Shown here: in pieces, positions 53,968 through 64,000 of the stretch | Numbering within the stretch: the first letter of the stretch is position 1 | Layout of the letters: every line of letters starts with the position of its first letter | Assembly: GCA_007570785.1 (NCBI GenBank) | Contig: ML662442.1 | Location: forward strand, 57,766,518-57,830,517 | DNA from: Antilocapra americana | Lineage: Eukaryota > Chordata > Mammalia > Artiodactyla > Antilocapridae | Length of the DNA: 64,000 nucleotides | Direction of reading: 5' to 3' | Position numbers and translations under genes: made by a program | Notes under the pieces: model-generated | Databases searched by the model: none | The model's input: the letters and a program-made list of their open reading frames with translations, nothing else | What the model was told of the DNA's origin: nothing

Positions 53968-55030
53968 GAACTGTTTAAGGCTGTTTCCCCTCAGAAAGGT
54001 TTGATTTTTCCACAACTTGAAACAAAATTGAGTCTGTTAGAAATGTATATTTTTAAATATCAGTTTTATAGATGGAACCATTAGATATTCTTGTCTAAGT
54101 GAAACAAAACCCACTTTGTTCTACTCCATGGGTGTAGAGCTTTAATTAAAGGTACATGATTAAATATTTTCAGTTGACTTAGAAAAGAGAACCACAGGAG
54201 AGAACATATATTAACTGCAATGATTTTCCTTTTTAACTCTTGATCTTTCTGCATTGAATTTTAAATTGATTTATCACTTCATTTATCATCATCAAGATTT
54301 TAAATTTCACATTACCTTTGAAATTAAATACCATTTTAGCATGAATTCCAGATTTGTCGAAACTCAAATATTGTATAACTAACCAGCAATTTGCAGTTTT
54401 ACTCTCTGCCCTCCATCCTTTCAGGCAGCAGTCAGGCAAGGTACTAACATGTTTCAGAAATCGGTTTAACAAAGAAAACAGTAATTTGTGCTGCCGACTT
54501 CTCTCTGAAACAAACACCCTCTGTCTCCTATCCTCCCTTAGAAGGGTGGAGGTGTTTCTCCTTCAAGAGGCCTCCTGCCACGATCCCCTGAGGAGGAGAG
54601 GTTTCCCAGGATGCACTTCGTTCAAACATCTTTAAAAGCCTAGTTCTTTCTTTCAAGTTTACTCTGCTGTTTAATTGAGTCGTGCTGAATGCAAATGTGT
54701 CAAAGCCAAATAAATACCACCCAGTGAAACCCAGACTCTCTGACTCTTCCTTCAGGACTTATTTGCTCTCTTGCTGGAGAAGTGGTTCAGGAATTTTACG
54801 ACGACTTCATTGTCACAGTAGCAGAGAACCCAGCCAGCATTAAGTACTATAACAATCCGAGCTGTCACCACTGCCGGAGAGCCTACTGCGTGTGTGCCAG
54901 ATACCATGTTCTGGGCTTCCATGTTTAGTGTGAAACTTGGGCTTCTGGTTTAGCATAAAGAGATCATCTTCTGACAGAAAGGAGAGTCCCTTAAAAGCAG
55001 GCATTTTTGTTTTGTCAAGGCAGATCTCTC
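53968..55030. other. Unclassified stretch with a MIR/L2-like trace
   Basis: 54865-54925 (GAGAGCCTACTGCGTGTGTG then CCAGATACCATGTTCTGGGC) is a diverged L2/MIR 3' end. The rest is not recognised. Confidence 0.35.
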
Positions 55031-55031
55031 T

Positions 55032-55225
55032 TGGGACTTCCCTGGTGGTCCAGTGGCTAAGACTCCACCACCCTCCCTAATGCAGAGGGCACAGGTTCAA
55101 TCCATAATCAGGGAACTAGTTCCCACATGCCACAACTATGTGTTCTCAAGCCTTAACTAAAGATCCTGCATTGATCAAGGTTCCCATGCGCCACAACTAA
55201 GACCCACTGCAGTCAAATGATTTTT
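55032..55225 (+). mobile_element. CHR-type tRNA SINE, long form
   Basis: GGGACTTCCCTGGTGGTCCA, GGTTCAATCCATAATCAGGG, CTAGTTCCCACATGCCACAA, CAACTAAGACCCACTGCAGT. The T run at the end (55222-55233) is not its own tail and may belong to the following element. Confidence 0.9.
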
Positions 55226-55249
55226 TTTTTTAAGGCACCTCTGTCTTTA

Positions 55250-55425
55250 CATACTATTCATACTGTTCATGGCGTTCTCAAGGCAAGAATACTGAAGTGG
55301 TTTGTCATTCCTTCTCCAGCGGACCACATTGTGTCAGACCTCTCCACCATGACCTGTCCGTCTTGGGTGGCCCCACAGGGCATGGCTTAGTTTCATTGAG
55401 TTAGACAAGGCTTTACAGGTCAGAC
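55250..55425 (-). mobile_element. BovB fragment from the 5' region
   Basis: Minus strand: TGTTCATGGCGTTCTCAAGG, TGAAGTGGTTTGTCATTCCT, CACATTGTGTCAGACCTCTC, TTAGTTTCATTGAGTTAGAC. This is the BovB segment just before the main ORF2 domains, which is absent from the larger copy at 8958-11341. Confidence 0.8.
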
Positions 55426-55835
55426 ACAGAAAGGAAAGAAGCTGACATGCATTATTTTTTTTTTCTTTTGAGAAGAAAGTAAACCTTTAAAATGTGGCAT
55501 TGGCTGTTTTGTTGAAGGCCCTTCCGTTATTTCTCTTTTGTTTTAATGTGCAATCACTTTGATTCTTTAATGATGAACCATAAGAAAGAGCTTCCTTGTC
55601 AAGATGAAGCAGGGCAGAGGGTAGGTCATGTCCCAGACTCTGCTCACCTCTTCTCCCCCTGCCCCTACCTGGGCCTGTCACAGGCTCAGAGCTGGTCCAA
55701 CCATTTCTCCAAGACCCAAAGGAATCTGCCCCAGAAGACTTCTCTGGATGTCCAAGATTCTTAAAAATCGGAACAAGGCCACCTAAGCTTCTAACTTAAT
55801 CTTGATAAAACTACCTGAATTGACAACACCCTATT
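55426..55835. other. Unclassified stretch
   Basis: No gene or named repeat. Confidence 0.35.
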
Positions 55836-56030
55836 GGGCTCAGATGGTAAAGAATCTGCCTGTAATGTAGGAGATTTGGGTTCAATCCTTGGGTTGGGAA
55901 GATCCCCTGGAGAAGGGAATGGCACCCCACTCTAGTATTCTTGCCTGGAGAATCCACGGACAGAGGAGCCTGGCGGGTTACAATTCATGGGGTCGCAGAG
56001 TCAGACAGGACTGAGCAACACTTAACACAC
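55836..56030 (+). mobile_element. Bov-tA SINE
   Basis: GGCTCAGATGGTAAAGAATC (first head bases lost), AATCCTTGGGTTGGGAAGAT, TCTAGTATTCTTGCCTGGAG, GGTCGCAGAGTCAGACAGGA, CACTTAACAC. Confidence 0.94.
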
Positions 56031-56654
56031 TTAGAAACTAAGATCAAGGGCGGAATGGTATTTTCTGACTCCCAGAGGAAATATGGCTTTTCAGTGTTTA
56101 GAGAGAAAACAAAAAGATCTCCTCACATTCTTTCCATTGAAAGCTAAGGACAGCCTGACAGTGTTAGATCTTGAGTCTCTCAAACAATAAGGAAGCAAAC
56201 AGAACAGAATGGAAGACTCCTTGTGCTTCAGAGTTCCTTTTGCAACGCTGAATGTTTCATGCATTATGAACTGAGGTCATTTTTCTTTATTAGAGTTTAC
56301 ATAGAGCTGAGCTAGCCAGGAGATATTTCAATTACCAAAGAAGCTGAAAAGATTTTTTTAACTGTGCAGGGCCCTCTCCTGTTTAATTCTTCTAAAAGGA
56401 TATTTATTATTATAATACAGAGCTATGCCTTTGGAACCATGAGGGACTTAAAAAGAGATATGACTAAGATAGTCCTATTTTGGGAGTTTATCACCTTGTT
56501 GAGAAGATATGTCTATGTATAATACAATGAGTAAATCAAGACAGGCGGGAAAAGGACCGAGTGGGAAAGGGTCTTTTAAAAACCCTGTCTCGGGAGGGGT
56601 GGATGGTTGTGCCCTGTGATGGTCTGAGAATTTCATTAATGAGAAGATTGAGGA
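56031..56654. other. Unclassified stretch
   Basis: No gene or named repeat; frames at most 68 codons. Confidence 0.35.
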
Positions 56655-56845
56655 CACAAAAGATCCAGAAGACATGTTCTTGGGCCTGAAGGAGCTTCTG
56701 GCCTAGTGAGAAAGATAGACGGGTAAATAGACTTCCATAAACAAGGCAAGAGCTGTAAAAGACAGAAATGAAGTGCTCTGAAAACAGAGAAGAGAGTGAC
56801 CGGCTCTGCTCAGAAAAATCAAGGCAGGCTTCCCATAGAGAATGA
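56655..56845 (-). mobile_element. L2 fragment
   Basis: TTGGGCCTGAAGGAGCTTCT, GGCCTAGTGAGAAAGATAGA, GGGTAAATAGACTTCC, AATCAAGGCAGGCTTCCCAT: minus-strand L2 body. Confidence 0.6.
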
Positions 56846-56864
56846 CAGGTGTTGTGTCACTGAA

Positions 56865-57375
56865 TGTGACAGTTTAAAAATATGTCCACAAATTTTTAGA
56901 AACCGCTGCTTTCAAGAGGTGAGACTTAATTTCCCTCCCCTTGAGTGTGGACTGGACTTAGCAACCCATCTCTTAGGGAGGCAGAAGTGACAGTGTATGT
57001 TGCTTCCAGGACTAAGTTATCAAGAGCACTGTAATTTCCTCCTTAGTTTTACTGGGATCACTCACTTGAGCGGAGTCGGCTGCCATGCAATGAGGATGCT
57101 CAAGTAGCCTTATGAAGAGGAGCACATGCCAAGAAAGCCAGGCCCCCTGACCATGGCCCTGTGTGGGCGCCATCTTGGCAGAGGCTCCTCTAGACTCAGT
57201 GACCTCAGCCAACACCTTGACTGAAACTCCATGAGAGACCCCAAACCAGATCAGACAGCTAAACCACCCAGACCCCAGAAACTGTGAAATATATTCATTA
57301 TTGGTTGAAGTCACCGCATTTGGGGATAAGTTGTTAACAAGCAATAGATTCCTGATGCACGAATAAGTATCCATT
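56865..57375 (+). mobile_element. MLT1-type LTR (ERVL-MaLR)
   Basis: GAGGTGAGACTTAATTTCCC, CTTGAGTGTGGACTGGACTT, CTGCCATGCAATGAGGATGC, TCAAGTAGCCTTATGAAGAG, ACTCCATGAGAGACCCCAAA, CCCAGAAACTGTGAAATATA, AAGCAATAGATTCCTGATGC. A fairly complete old LTR. The 172-codon minus-strand frame 57012-57530 is this LTR plus the next SINE read antisense. Confidence 0.75.
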
Positions 57376-57390
57376 GGCCATGTTGAAAGG

Positions 57391-57667
57391 TGCTGCTGCT
57401 GCCGCTGCATCGCTTCAGTCGTGTCCGACTCTGTGCGACCGCATAGACGGCAGCCCACCAGGCTCTGCTGTCCCTGGGGTTCTCCAGGCAAGAACACTGG
57501 AGTGAGCTGCCATTTCCTTCTCCGATGCATGAAAGTGAAAAGTGAAAGTGAAGTCGCTCAGTTGTGCTGACTCTTCGAGACCCCATGGACTGCAGCCTAC
57601 CAGGCTCCTCCGTCCATGGGGTTTTCCAGGCAAGAGTCCTGGAGTGGGGTCCCACTGCCTTCTCCAG
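57391..57667 (-). mobile_element. BOV-A2 SINE (Bov-A dimer)
   Basis: Minus strand: (GCT)n/GCTGCATCGCTTCAGTCGTG at the left (its CAG-rich tail), the linker GAAAGTGAAAAGTGAAAGTG at 57532-57551, and the end CCCACTGCCTTCTCCAG at the right. GTTGAAAGG at the left and GTTGAAGGG at the right may be the target duplication. The 112-151 codon minus-strand frames come from this element. Confidence 0.96.
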
Positions 57668-57844
57668 TTGAAGGGTGGGAGACATCCAATTAGAAGAGCT
57701 GAGAGCATTACACTGAGTGGCCATACTGAGTGTGGCTGAAGTATGGAACACATGGTCCCTAAGCATTTAGTGTGTTAGCAATTTCCTTGAACCTTCTTCA
57801 AAATGGAATTTTTAAAATAAATGAATACTATTGAACATGGCTGT

Positions 57845-58320
57845 CCATCACACTTGGGAAAAAACCTAAATTCCTTGCCATGGCCTAAAAGCTATTTCTC
57901 CAGCTTACTCCAGTGCTCTGTGCTCACAACATCTATGTCACATTGGTTCTCTTCGATTTCTTTTCCCCAATTAAGGCCTTTGCACATACAGTTTCCTCCA
58001 TCTAGATGGCTCTTCTCTTTGCCACTTCCCTGGCTTACTTTTCCTCTCCTAGGACTCAGCCTTAATATGCCTCCTGGAGACCCTTTTCCTGACCATCACC
58101 CCTGTGGTTCTCTTTTGCAGCCCTGTTTATTTCCCCCACAAGAGGAATTGCTTCTGTTGTATTGCTTGTCTGTTTGCATGTTTTTGCCTGTCTTCCCCTT
58201 CAGAGAGTACATCCCACTGTGGCAGGGACCACACCGGCCTTTCTTGTAGTATCTCCAACACTTGGCATTGGGCCTGGGATGTGGTAGGTCCTGAATATCT
58301 ATGCATTGCAATTATTGTCT
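57845..58320 (+). mobile_element. L2, long 3' segment
   Basis: CCATGGCCTAAAAGCTATTT, AAGGCCTTTGCACATACAGT, CTTTTCCTGACCATCACCCC, GAGTACATCCCACTGTGGCA, GGGACCACACCGGCC, TTGGCATTGGGCCTGGGATG. The 142-codon frame 57821-58249 is this element, not a gene. Confidence 0.75.
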
Positions 58321-58589
58321 CTATCCTCTTGTGTGGTAGGTATTAGGTGTTCCTATTTTAAAACTGTCTGCCTGTGTTATCCTCATCTCCAAGAGAAGCA
58401 AATGAATTAGAATTCTACCACTTTGAAAATATAGTCTGTTTAATTTTGCATAACTTTATATTTGTATTATTTGATTATCTCATCTTTTATGTCTTGAGCA
58501 GTAGCTTATTTATTATAACAGAAAATAATAGAAATATCTCAGCCCACTCCTAGTGAAAGAATAACTCTTCTCCTGCCTCTACTCCATTC
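58321..58589. other. Short unclassified A/T-rich stretch
   Basis: Nothing recognised. Confidence 0.35.
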
Positions 58590-58845
58590 ACAGACCTTTT
58601 TAATTATGAAATACTTAAAATATATTGAGAAAGTACAGCCACTATGCAAAACAGTATGGAAGGTCCTTAAAAAGTTAAAAATGCGATTCCCATATGATCC
58701 AGTTATTCCACTCCTGGGTAAAAATTCTAACTAAAAAATGTACCTGTACTCATTGTTCATAGCAGTGTTATTCACAATAACCGGAACATGGACACAACTC
58801 AAGTACACTTCAACAGTTAGCTGGCTTAAGAATATGTGGTATTTA
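58590..58845 (+). mobile_element. L1 3' UTR, left part
   Basis: ACTATGCAAAACAGTATGGA, CATATGATCCAGTTATTCCA, CTCCTGGGTAAAAATTCTAA, ATTCACAATAACCGGAACAT: L1 region near the end of ORF2 and start of the 3' UTR. Split by the AT tract and SINE that follow. Confidence 0.85.
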
Positions 58846-58975
58846 TGTATTATAAATATATATATTTTTATATATATTTATAATATATAAACATATTATA
58901 TATTTATATAATATATATGTATATTATTATGCATAATATATATATATAATATACATTATACACACACACACATAT
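58846..58975. repeat. (TA)n-rich tract ending in (CA)n
   Basis: About 115 bases of TATA/ATAT steps with several hairpin-capable stretches, then ACACACACACACAT. This lies at the position where L1 elements normally carry a short TATATA word, so it is an expansion within the L1, and the Bov-tA inserted at its end. Confidence 0.9.
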
Positions 58976-59171
58976 GGGCTTCCCTGGTAGCTCAGACTAT
59001 AAAGAATTAGCCTGCAATGCAGGAGACCTGGATTCAATCCCTGGGTTGGGAAGATCTCCTGGAGGGCATGGCAACCCACTCCAGTATTCTTGCCTGGACA
59101 GTTCTATAGACAGAGGAGACTAGTGAGCTACAGTCCTTGGGGTCGCAAAGAGTCAGACATGACTGAGCAAC
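58976..59171 (+). mobile_element. Bov-tA SINE nested in L1
   Basis: GGGCTTCCCTGGTAGCTCAG, GCCTGCAATGCAGGAGACCT, CACTCCAGTATTCTTGCCTG, GACATGACTGAGCAAC, followed by TATATATATA of the L1. Close to consensus. Confidence 0.96.
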
Positions 59172-59600
59172 TATATATATAATGGAATATTACTCAGCCA
59201 TAAAAAAGAATGAAATATTGCCATTTGCAGCACATGGATAGACCTAGAGACTATTATGCTTAGTGAAATATAACAGACAAATACTGTGTGATATCACTTA
59301 CTGTGGAATCTAAAAATAACACAAGTCAATGTATATACAAAACAGAAACAGACTCACAGATATAGAAAAACTTATAGTTACAAAAGAAGAGGGGAGAGGG
59401 GACAAATTAGGAGTATAGGATTGACAGATACAAACTAAATAAGCAATAAGGATTTACCTTGTAGCACTATATATACTCAATATTTTGTGGCACACACATA
59501 ATGAAATATAATTTGAAAAAAAATCCCTAGGCTGTACACCTGAAACTAACATAATATTATAAATTTACTGTACCTAACAAATAAATATATTGAAAAATTA
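59172..59600 (+). mobile_element. L1 3' UTR, right part
   Basis: AATGGAATATTACTCAGCCA, GGATAGACCTAGAGACTATT, ACTTACTGTGGAATCTAAAA, GACTCACAGATATAGAAAAA, CTAGGCTGTACACCTGAAAC, ending TAACAAATAAAT. Completes the L1 begun at 58590. Confidence 0.92.
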
Positions 59601-59639
59601 AGATTGTATAATGAACATTTGACTTCAATAAGTAAAAAG

Positions 59640-60270
59640 CATTCTCCTATATCACAAATCTAACAAAATTTCAATAATTTCTATTATCATCTAATACTAG
59701 CTTTCCCCCAACTTTCTCTTATATCTGGTTTATTCAAACCAGGATCTAAACAAGGATCACACATTGCATTTCGCTATTATGGATTTCAAGTCTCTTTTAA
59801 TATAAAGCAGACCCCTTTCTCCCTCCTTTCTTCACATGACTTTGGCCTGTTGAGAAGTCTGGACCAGTTATTTTGTGGAATGTTCAGACTTCCAGATTTG
59901 TATGACTGTTTCCTCGTGGTACCACTTAACGTGTTTCTTATAACCCCCTGGATTTCCTGTAAACTGGAATGTAGATACAGACAGCTTCGTGAGATGTAGA
60001 TTAAGCATTTTGGCAGCAATACTTCACAGATGAAGATTTATATTTCAGACTGCACCCATATCAAGAGGTACATATGTCTAGTGTGCCATGACTGGTGATG
60101 CAGAATTTGGTCACAGAATTTGACTGGTGACCCCCAGATTTCACCATTGGAAAGTTCTGACTTCTCCCTATAATTGGCATCATCGGTGGAGTCATCCTCC
60201 TGCCCCATGCAAATATACAACTGACTTTTCCCCTTTTTGCAAGATACCTAAAGGCTGCCTTTCTGCTGTG
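59640..60270 (-). mobile_element. Ancient L1 3' UTR segment A
   Basis: In plus reading: TTCAAACCAGGATCTAAACA, AGGATCACACATTGCATTTC, CCAGTTATTTTGTGGAATGT, GACTGTTTCCTCGTGGTACC, TTTTGGCAGCAATACTTCAC, CATGACTGGTGATGCAG. This is the reverse of an old L1 3' UTR. Frames of 77-101 codons inside it are not genes. Confidence 0.65.
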
Positions 60271-60779
60271 GTTGAGATGGGAGGGACGAGCCCAGACTTC
60301 CTCTTGCAATAGCTCACTTCTGTGTCCATTCCAACTGTGCCTCACTGGCCATGAAGCAAGCCACATGCGTTCAGCAAGGGGTCACCTGGGCTTGACTGGC
60401 CATGAGACAGACAGTAGGGACAGGCACAGGCTGGAGGGAAGTTAAAAATACCTTGTCCTTTAGAAGCACTGAAAGGATGTATGTTTGGAAATTTAGGATG
60501 AGGCAAGACTCAGATACAATGCTAAGGGCAAAAACATAGAAGACTGACTCATATACACTCTGATCAAAGTAAAAAGAAACAATAAAATTCAGGAGGGAAA
60601 ATGGAAAGAAAATACACCTCTTCACAATATTTGGGGCAGGAGATGGAATTATGAATTTTCAGTTTTTGCAGTATTGTTATCTTAATTTTATAATAAAAAT
60701 AAAAGTTTAAATAAATAAGAGTATAATAAGATGATATGTTTTAAGAAGAAAAAAATCATGAATTAAAATGTAAACAGCA

Positions 60780-61060
60780 TGAAACAAATTTTAATTTTTT
60801 TAACTCACTTTATATGCTGAAGTTTTTAAAGCAAATTAGAAACATAGTGACATCCAACCTGCAAATACTTCAGAACACATCACTAAAAAGTTAGAACATT
60901 TTCCATCATGGTAAATATAAGATTATCTCACTGAACAAAATTAATTCCTTAATATAATCTAACATGCAGTCCATGTTCAAATTTTCCCCTAATTATCACC
61001 AAATGTCTTTTACAGCTAGTTTCTAAACCAGGATCTAAACCAGGGAAACAGGTTTTAAAA
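60780..61060 (-). mobile_element. Ancient L1 3' UTR segment B
   Basis: AACCTGCAAATACTTCAGAA, TAATATAATCTAACATGCAG, TCCATGTTCAAATTTTCCCC, CAAATGTCTTTTACAGCTAG, AAACCAGGATCTAAAC. It overlaps segment A in L1 coordinates (both hold AAACCAGGATCTAAAC) and has the same orientation, so there are two copies or a local duplication. Confidence 0.65.
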
Positions 61061-61490
61061 CAAGCATACAAAAACTTTAAAACAGTATATCACCTAGATA
61101 CAAATTTTTCCTTTTCATTTCGTATCTTACCCACTAATTTTATTGTTGTCATTACCATAAATGAATGTCACATGCATCTAATTATTTGCAGGTTCTTTCA
61201 GTTCTATAGTAGTTAACCATAACTGATAGCATCTATATTCTCACGATTCTCAAGACTTTATTAGTAAAAAAGAAACCTCAAAATCACTACAAGATTTAAA
61301 TATATCTGATTATAAATTAGGCCCCAGAAGTAAATCTTGCTCAGTGACTTGGGAACAGAAGCAGAAGTAGCTCCTGGACAGTAAGTACCATTTCAGCAGA
61401 AGAAAGAAAAGCTTGATGATCAGGATTAGGCTAAGATGTCAGGGATGAGAGAAACAATACAATTTGACCTGTCAGGAGGACATGGATCTC
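61061..61490. other. Unclassified stretch
   Basis: No gene or named repeat. Confidence 0.35.
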
Positions 61491-61491
61491 A

Positions 61492-61622
61492 AGAATTCCT
61501 TGGCTGTCTAATGGTTAGGACTCTGCACTCTCACTGCTCAGAGCACGGGTTCAATCCCTGGTTAGGAAACTGAGATCCTGATAAAGCATGGAGCACAGCC
61601 AAAAAAGAAAGAAAGAAAGAAA
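61492..61622 (+). mobile_element. CHR-type tRNA SINE
   Basis: GAATTCCTTGGCTGTCTAAT, TAGGACTCTGCACTCTCACT, GGTTCAATCCCTGGTTAGGA, GAGCACAGCC and an AAAAAAG(AAAG)n tail. Confidence 0.88.
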
Positions 61623-62060
61623 CAAGACATGGATCTAAACACTTGCAGAATCTCTTTTTTCTTTGTGACACTTTAAATTTTTCATGCCTTCACTCAGGAT
61701 CTCTTAATTTTCTTAAAAAACAAGGAATATTCATTTTTTAACCACTCTCTGCCAAAGTATAGAAATTAGCAAGTAAAAGATGATATTTCCAAGACAAAAT
61801 ATCAGGGAAATCTCAACCCTCTGTACCCCAGAGTATTAAAACTATTTCAAAGTAATGAACTATGCCTTTGTTTCTTCTGTTAAATGCTTCTGATGAAGAG
61901 GAGGAAGAACATCTATGTTTTAGATTAGCCATTTCTTTCATGACTACCACCTGTGTTACTCAAAAGAGGTAAAGAAACATGTTTATCATTGTTTCTGGTT
62001 TTGGTCTGAATGTTGGTCAGAGATCAATAACATAGAAATATGTCTCAAGCATAACTCTCC
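61623..62060. other. Unclassified stretch
   Basis: No gene or named repeat. Confidence 0.35.
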
Positions 62061-62395
62061 TTTTTTTTTTTTAATGACTGTTGGGCTGCACCCCACAGAC
62101 CTGCGAGTCTTGGAGCTGCCCAATCCCAAGACCGAAGGAAGAACCCTAGAGACAGTAGCAGAGACATCAGTGTGTATTGGATGGGGGATCTTAACACAGC
62201 TGAGGAAGGTCCCGGAGCAACATTCTACCACGTGCTGCAAGCGGCAGGCAGGACATGACAACAGTCCTCACTGCTTGAGGGTGAAGGAGGCCACCGTTAA
62301 TAGTGGAGACTGGACATCATTTGGGCTCCTCAGTTACCAGGGACTAGCTAAGTTCTATCAACAAGAGAATTGGACAGTCATGTGTCATAACTCCC
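62061..62395 (-). mobile_element. Unclassified retro-insertion: LTR-like block with poly-T edge
   Basis: A compositionally distinct, GC-richer block. Its left edge is a T12 run (an A tail if read on the minus strand, with ATTAAA just before it). CATAACTCTCC lies just outside on the left and CATAACTCCCT on the right, a possible 10-11 base target duplication. Alternatively, read on the plus strand from TGTTGGGCTGCACCCCACAG, it resembles a ruminant ERV LTR. The 110- and 91-codon frames have no recognised domain. Strand and class are uncertain. Confidence 0.4.
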
Positions 62396-62767
62396 TTTTT
62401 ATGTAGAATCTTTAATCCAGAGACCTCAAAGGTATTTGTAAGCATTATCTGTTTGCAAAATAAATAAATAAATATTCATATATATATATATCACTTTGAG
62501 AAGAGGAAAGTTAAAAAGAGAAAATGACCTGCACACTCAAAAACTCAAAAAATCAAGTCAAGATTAAACTTTGATCTGATCAATATCAACTTGGCCTGAT
62601 TAGTCTGAAGGATTAACTTAAAATCTTAAAGATCTTTTGCTCTTCCAAGACCCCAGATACTGACTTGAAACATTTTCAGTGTTCTTGCACTAAGGTAATG
62701 AGGCCTCACTTAATACATAGACTACATTTCTTTAACTATATGAAATACCTCTGTGTGACTCAGTGAC
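62396..62767. other. Unclassified stretch with (TA)n
   Basis: AAATAAATAAATAAAT and (TA)n at 62458-62492; otherwise A/T-rich without gene signal. Confidence 0.4.
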
Positions 62768-62915
62768 ATGATTTTTTTAAATTTTAATTGGATAATTACT
62801 TTACAATATTGTATGGTTTCTGCCATACACCAAGATGAAACAGCCATAGGTGTACATCTGTCCTCTCCCTCTTGAACCTCTCTTTGACCTCCTTTCTTGT
62901 CCCACTCATCTAGGT
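62768..62915 (-). mobile_element. Ruminant L1 3' UTR fragment
   Basis: TTTTAATTGGATAATTACTT, TACAATATTGTATGGTTTCT, GCCATACACCAAGATGAAAC, AGCCATAGGTGTACATCTGT: minus-strand ruminant L1 3' UTR. Confidence 0.8.
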
Positions 62916-63696
62916 TGAGTGACATGGTTTTATGTGTGTTTGTTTCATCTGTTTCTTTTCAGTAACTAGGCACACCCAAGAGACAGAAGAGTCTATATAA
63001 TCAGGAACACAGACGAAATAGACACTGATCATTTATTGCTCTTCTCTCAGATTACAGAGGTAACACGATTTTATTGTAAGAAGCTTAAAAACCCAGAAAA
63101 CACACACACACAGAAAAAGAAAATACAAATGACCCATTTCCCTAATTCCTTCTCCCAGAGAGCTGCGTTTATCATTTTGATTTACCTTAATAAAGTTCTT
63201 GTCCTGCATGTGCATCTCAGCTGCCATCTGGAATCTCCCTAGTCCCAGAGATATAAACAAATTAGGCTCCAATCTCTTTCCAGGCCTGTGGAAAATCTAA
63301 TAACCTCCTGAATATTTTCGCAAATTCCTCCAGGCCTGGTGGCAGGTGGGAATGAGGCGACTTTGGAGCAGGCTCTCTCATGGCCCCGTTAACTCTGACT
63401 TCTTGCCTCTACTAGTTCCTGTTCTCTGCTCAGGCAGCCCCTGGTGGTTTACACACATCCGGAAAGTGAGGCTCTGCTGTGTCAAACTGTACTGAAGATC
63501 TGAGTTTGAGAAGTTTGAGAGGATGGAGAGAGCAACAGAGGCTTTCTTCATTGCAACATAAACAACTAACATCTAATTATTTAAATCCCTGCTCTTAAAC
63601 TCCTTGAGCTCTTATTAATAAATTGGATTGCATGCTCTTGCCATGTTTCTGGGCCTTTTTAAAGTGTAGAATCTTCACTGAACCCACCCTGTAGGT
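62916..63696. other. Unclassified stretch
   Basis: A short (CA)n at about 63099-63112; no named repeat. Frames on both strands are under 80 codons. Confidence 0.35.
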
Positions 63697-63825
63697 GCTG
63701 TGTGCTAAGTTGTTTCAGTCATGTCAGACTCCTTGTAACCCTAGGGACCATAGCCCTCTAGGCTCCTCTGTCCATGGGATTCTCCAGGCAGGAATACTGG
63801 AATGGGTTGTCATGACCTCTACTCC
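63697..63825 (-). mobile_element. Bov-tA/Bov-A fragment
   Basis: GTGTGCTAAGTTGTTTCAGT, CCATAGCCCTCTAGGCTCCT, GATTCTCCAGGCAGGAATAC, GGGTTGTCATGACCTCTACT. The tRNA head is missing. Confidence 0.9.
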
Positions 63826-63889
63826 AAAAAAATCCTCTCCATTCTATCATGATAAGCTACTCAGGCTTATCTAAACTAACATACAAGCA

Positions 63890-64000
63890 GAGTACCCAGG
63901 TTAAAGTCCTAGGGCAAGCAAATTCTCTAAGCCTCAGCTTTCTCATTTGTAAATTAAGAACATTAATAGATACCTTCTTCATAGGCTAAGCATAGTGAAT
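63890..64000 (+). mobile_element. MIR fragment, cut by window end
   Basis: GAGTACCCAGGTTAAAGTCC, GGGCAAGCAAATTCTCTAAG, CCTCAGCTTTCTCATTTGTA: plus-strand MIR. Confidence 0.7.

Noticed and set aside
54726..54930. Open stretch with a Cys/His cluster that looks like a zinc-finger exon
   Set aside because: The DNA around the cluster matches a diverged L2/MIR 3' end (GAGCCTACTGCGTGTGTGCC...GTTCTGGGC), there is no good acceptor, and the frame opens after a stop.
57012..57766. Overlapping 172-, 151- and 112-codon minus-strand frames
   Set aside because: They consist of an MLT1-type LTR and a BOV-A2 dimer.
57821..58249. 142-codon plus-strand frame with Leu/Pro/Phe-rich segments resembling a membrane protein
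   Set aside because: The DNA follows the L2 3' region in order; the hydrophobic look comes from pyrimidine-rich L2 sequence.
4743..63825. Regularly spaced similar sequences resembling a CRISPR array
   Set aside because: The repeated words are scattered ruminant SINEs in both orientations with irregular spacing of kilobases.

Overview
The window is non-coding genomic DNA from a pecoran ruminant, most likely a bovid (cattle, sheep or goat type). The evidence is repeat content: about twenty copies or fragments of the tRNA-Glu/BovB-derived SINEs (Bov-tA, Bov-A monomer, BOV-A2 dimer), about fifteen tRNA-Glu SINEs of the CHR type shared by ruminants and whales, several pieces of the horizontally acquired RTE-type LINE BovB, and ruminant L1 3' ends. 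Beneath these lie older mammalian layers: MIR, L2, ancient L1, MLT1-type LTRs, MER1-type hAT elements and small mariner palindromes. Family names come from remembered consensus features, not from a database search.

I found no convincing protein-coding gene, true tRNA, rRNA or CRISPR array. The longest open frames lie in BovB (8958-11341), in SINEs, or in unclassified DNA where frames of 100-175 codons are expected by chance. The window reads as intergenic DNA or part of a very long intron. The only exon-like signal is weak (22859-22926).

Layout. 1-8.2 kb: BovB edge fragment, pyrimidine tract, L2 pieces, an ERV LTR end, Bov-tA, L1 and CHR copies. 8.2-13.1 kb: an ancient L1/HAL1-like element split by a 2.4 kb broken BovB, two SINEs and a BOV-A2 with a perfect target duplication. 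13.1-20.4 kb: L1 ends, CHR SINEs, the most CpG-containing non-repeat stretch (15.8-16.7 kb), and a MER1-type hAT element inside a MIR. 20.4-33 kb: a mariner palindrome, a CCATAT minisatellite, a second hAT element with a strongly G-rich minus strand, and a pair of inverted ~107 bp arms around 31 kb. 33-44 kb: Bov-tA copies, a minus-strand L1 5' region, a BovB 3' end and L2. 44-57 kb: sparser DNA with MIR, MLT1, Bov-tA, CHR, a second mariner palindrome and a third hAT element. 57-64 kb: BOV-A2, L2, L1 segments in both orientations, and an unclassified LTR-like or retrocopy-like block.

No new multi-gene system is visible. The items most worth checking are the two mariner hairpins that resemble the cattle mir-2284/2285 microRNA family, the G-quadruplex-prone tract, the inverted arms near 31 kb, the 62 kb insertion, and the record of nested insertions, which gives relative ages.
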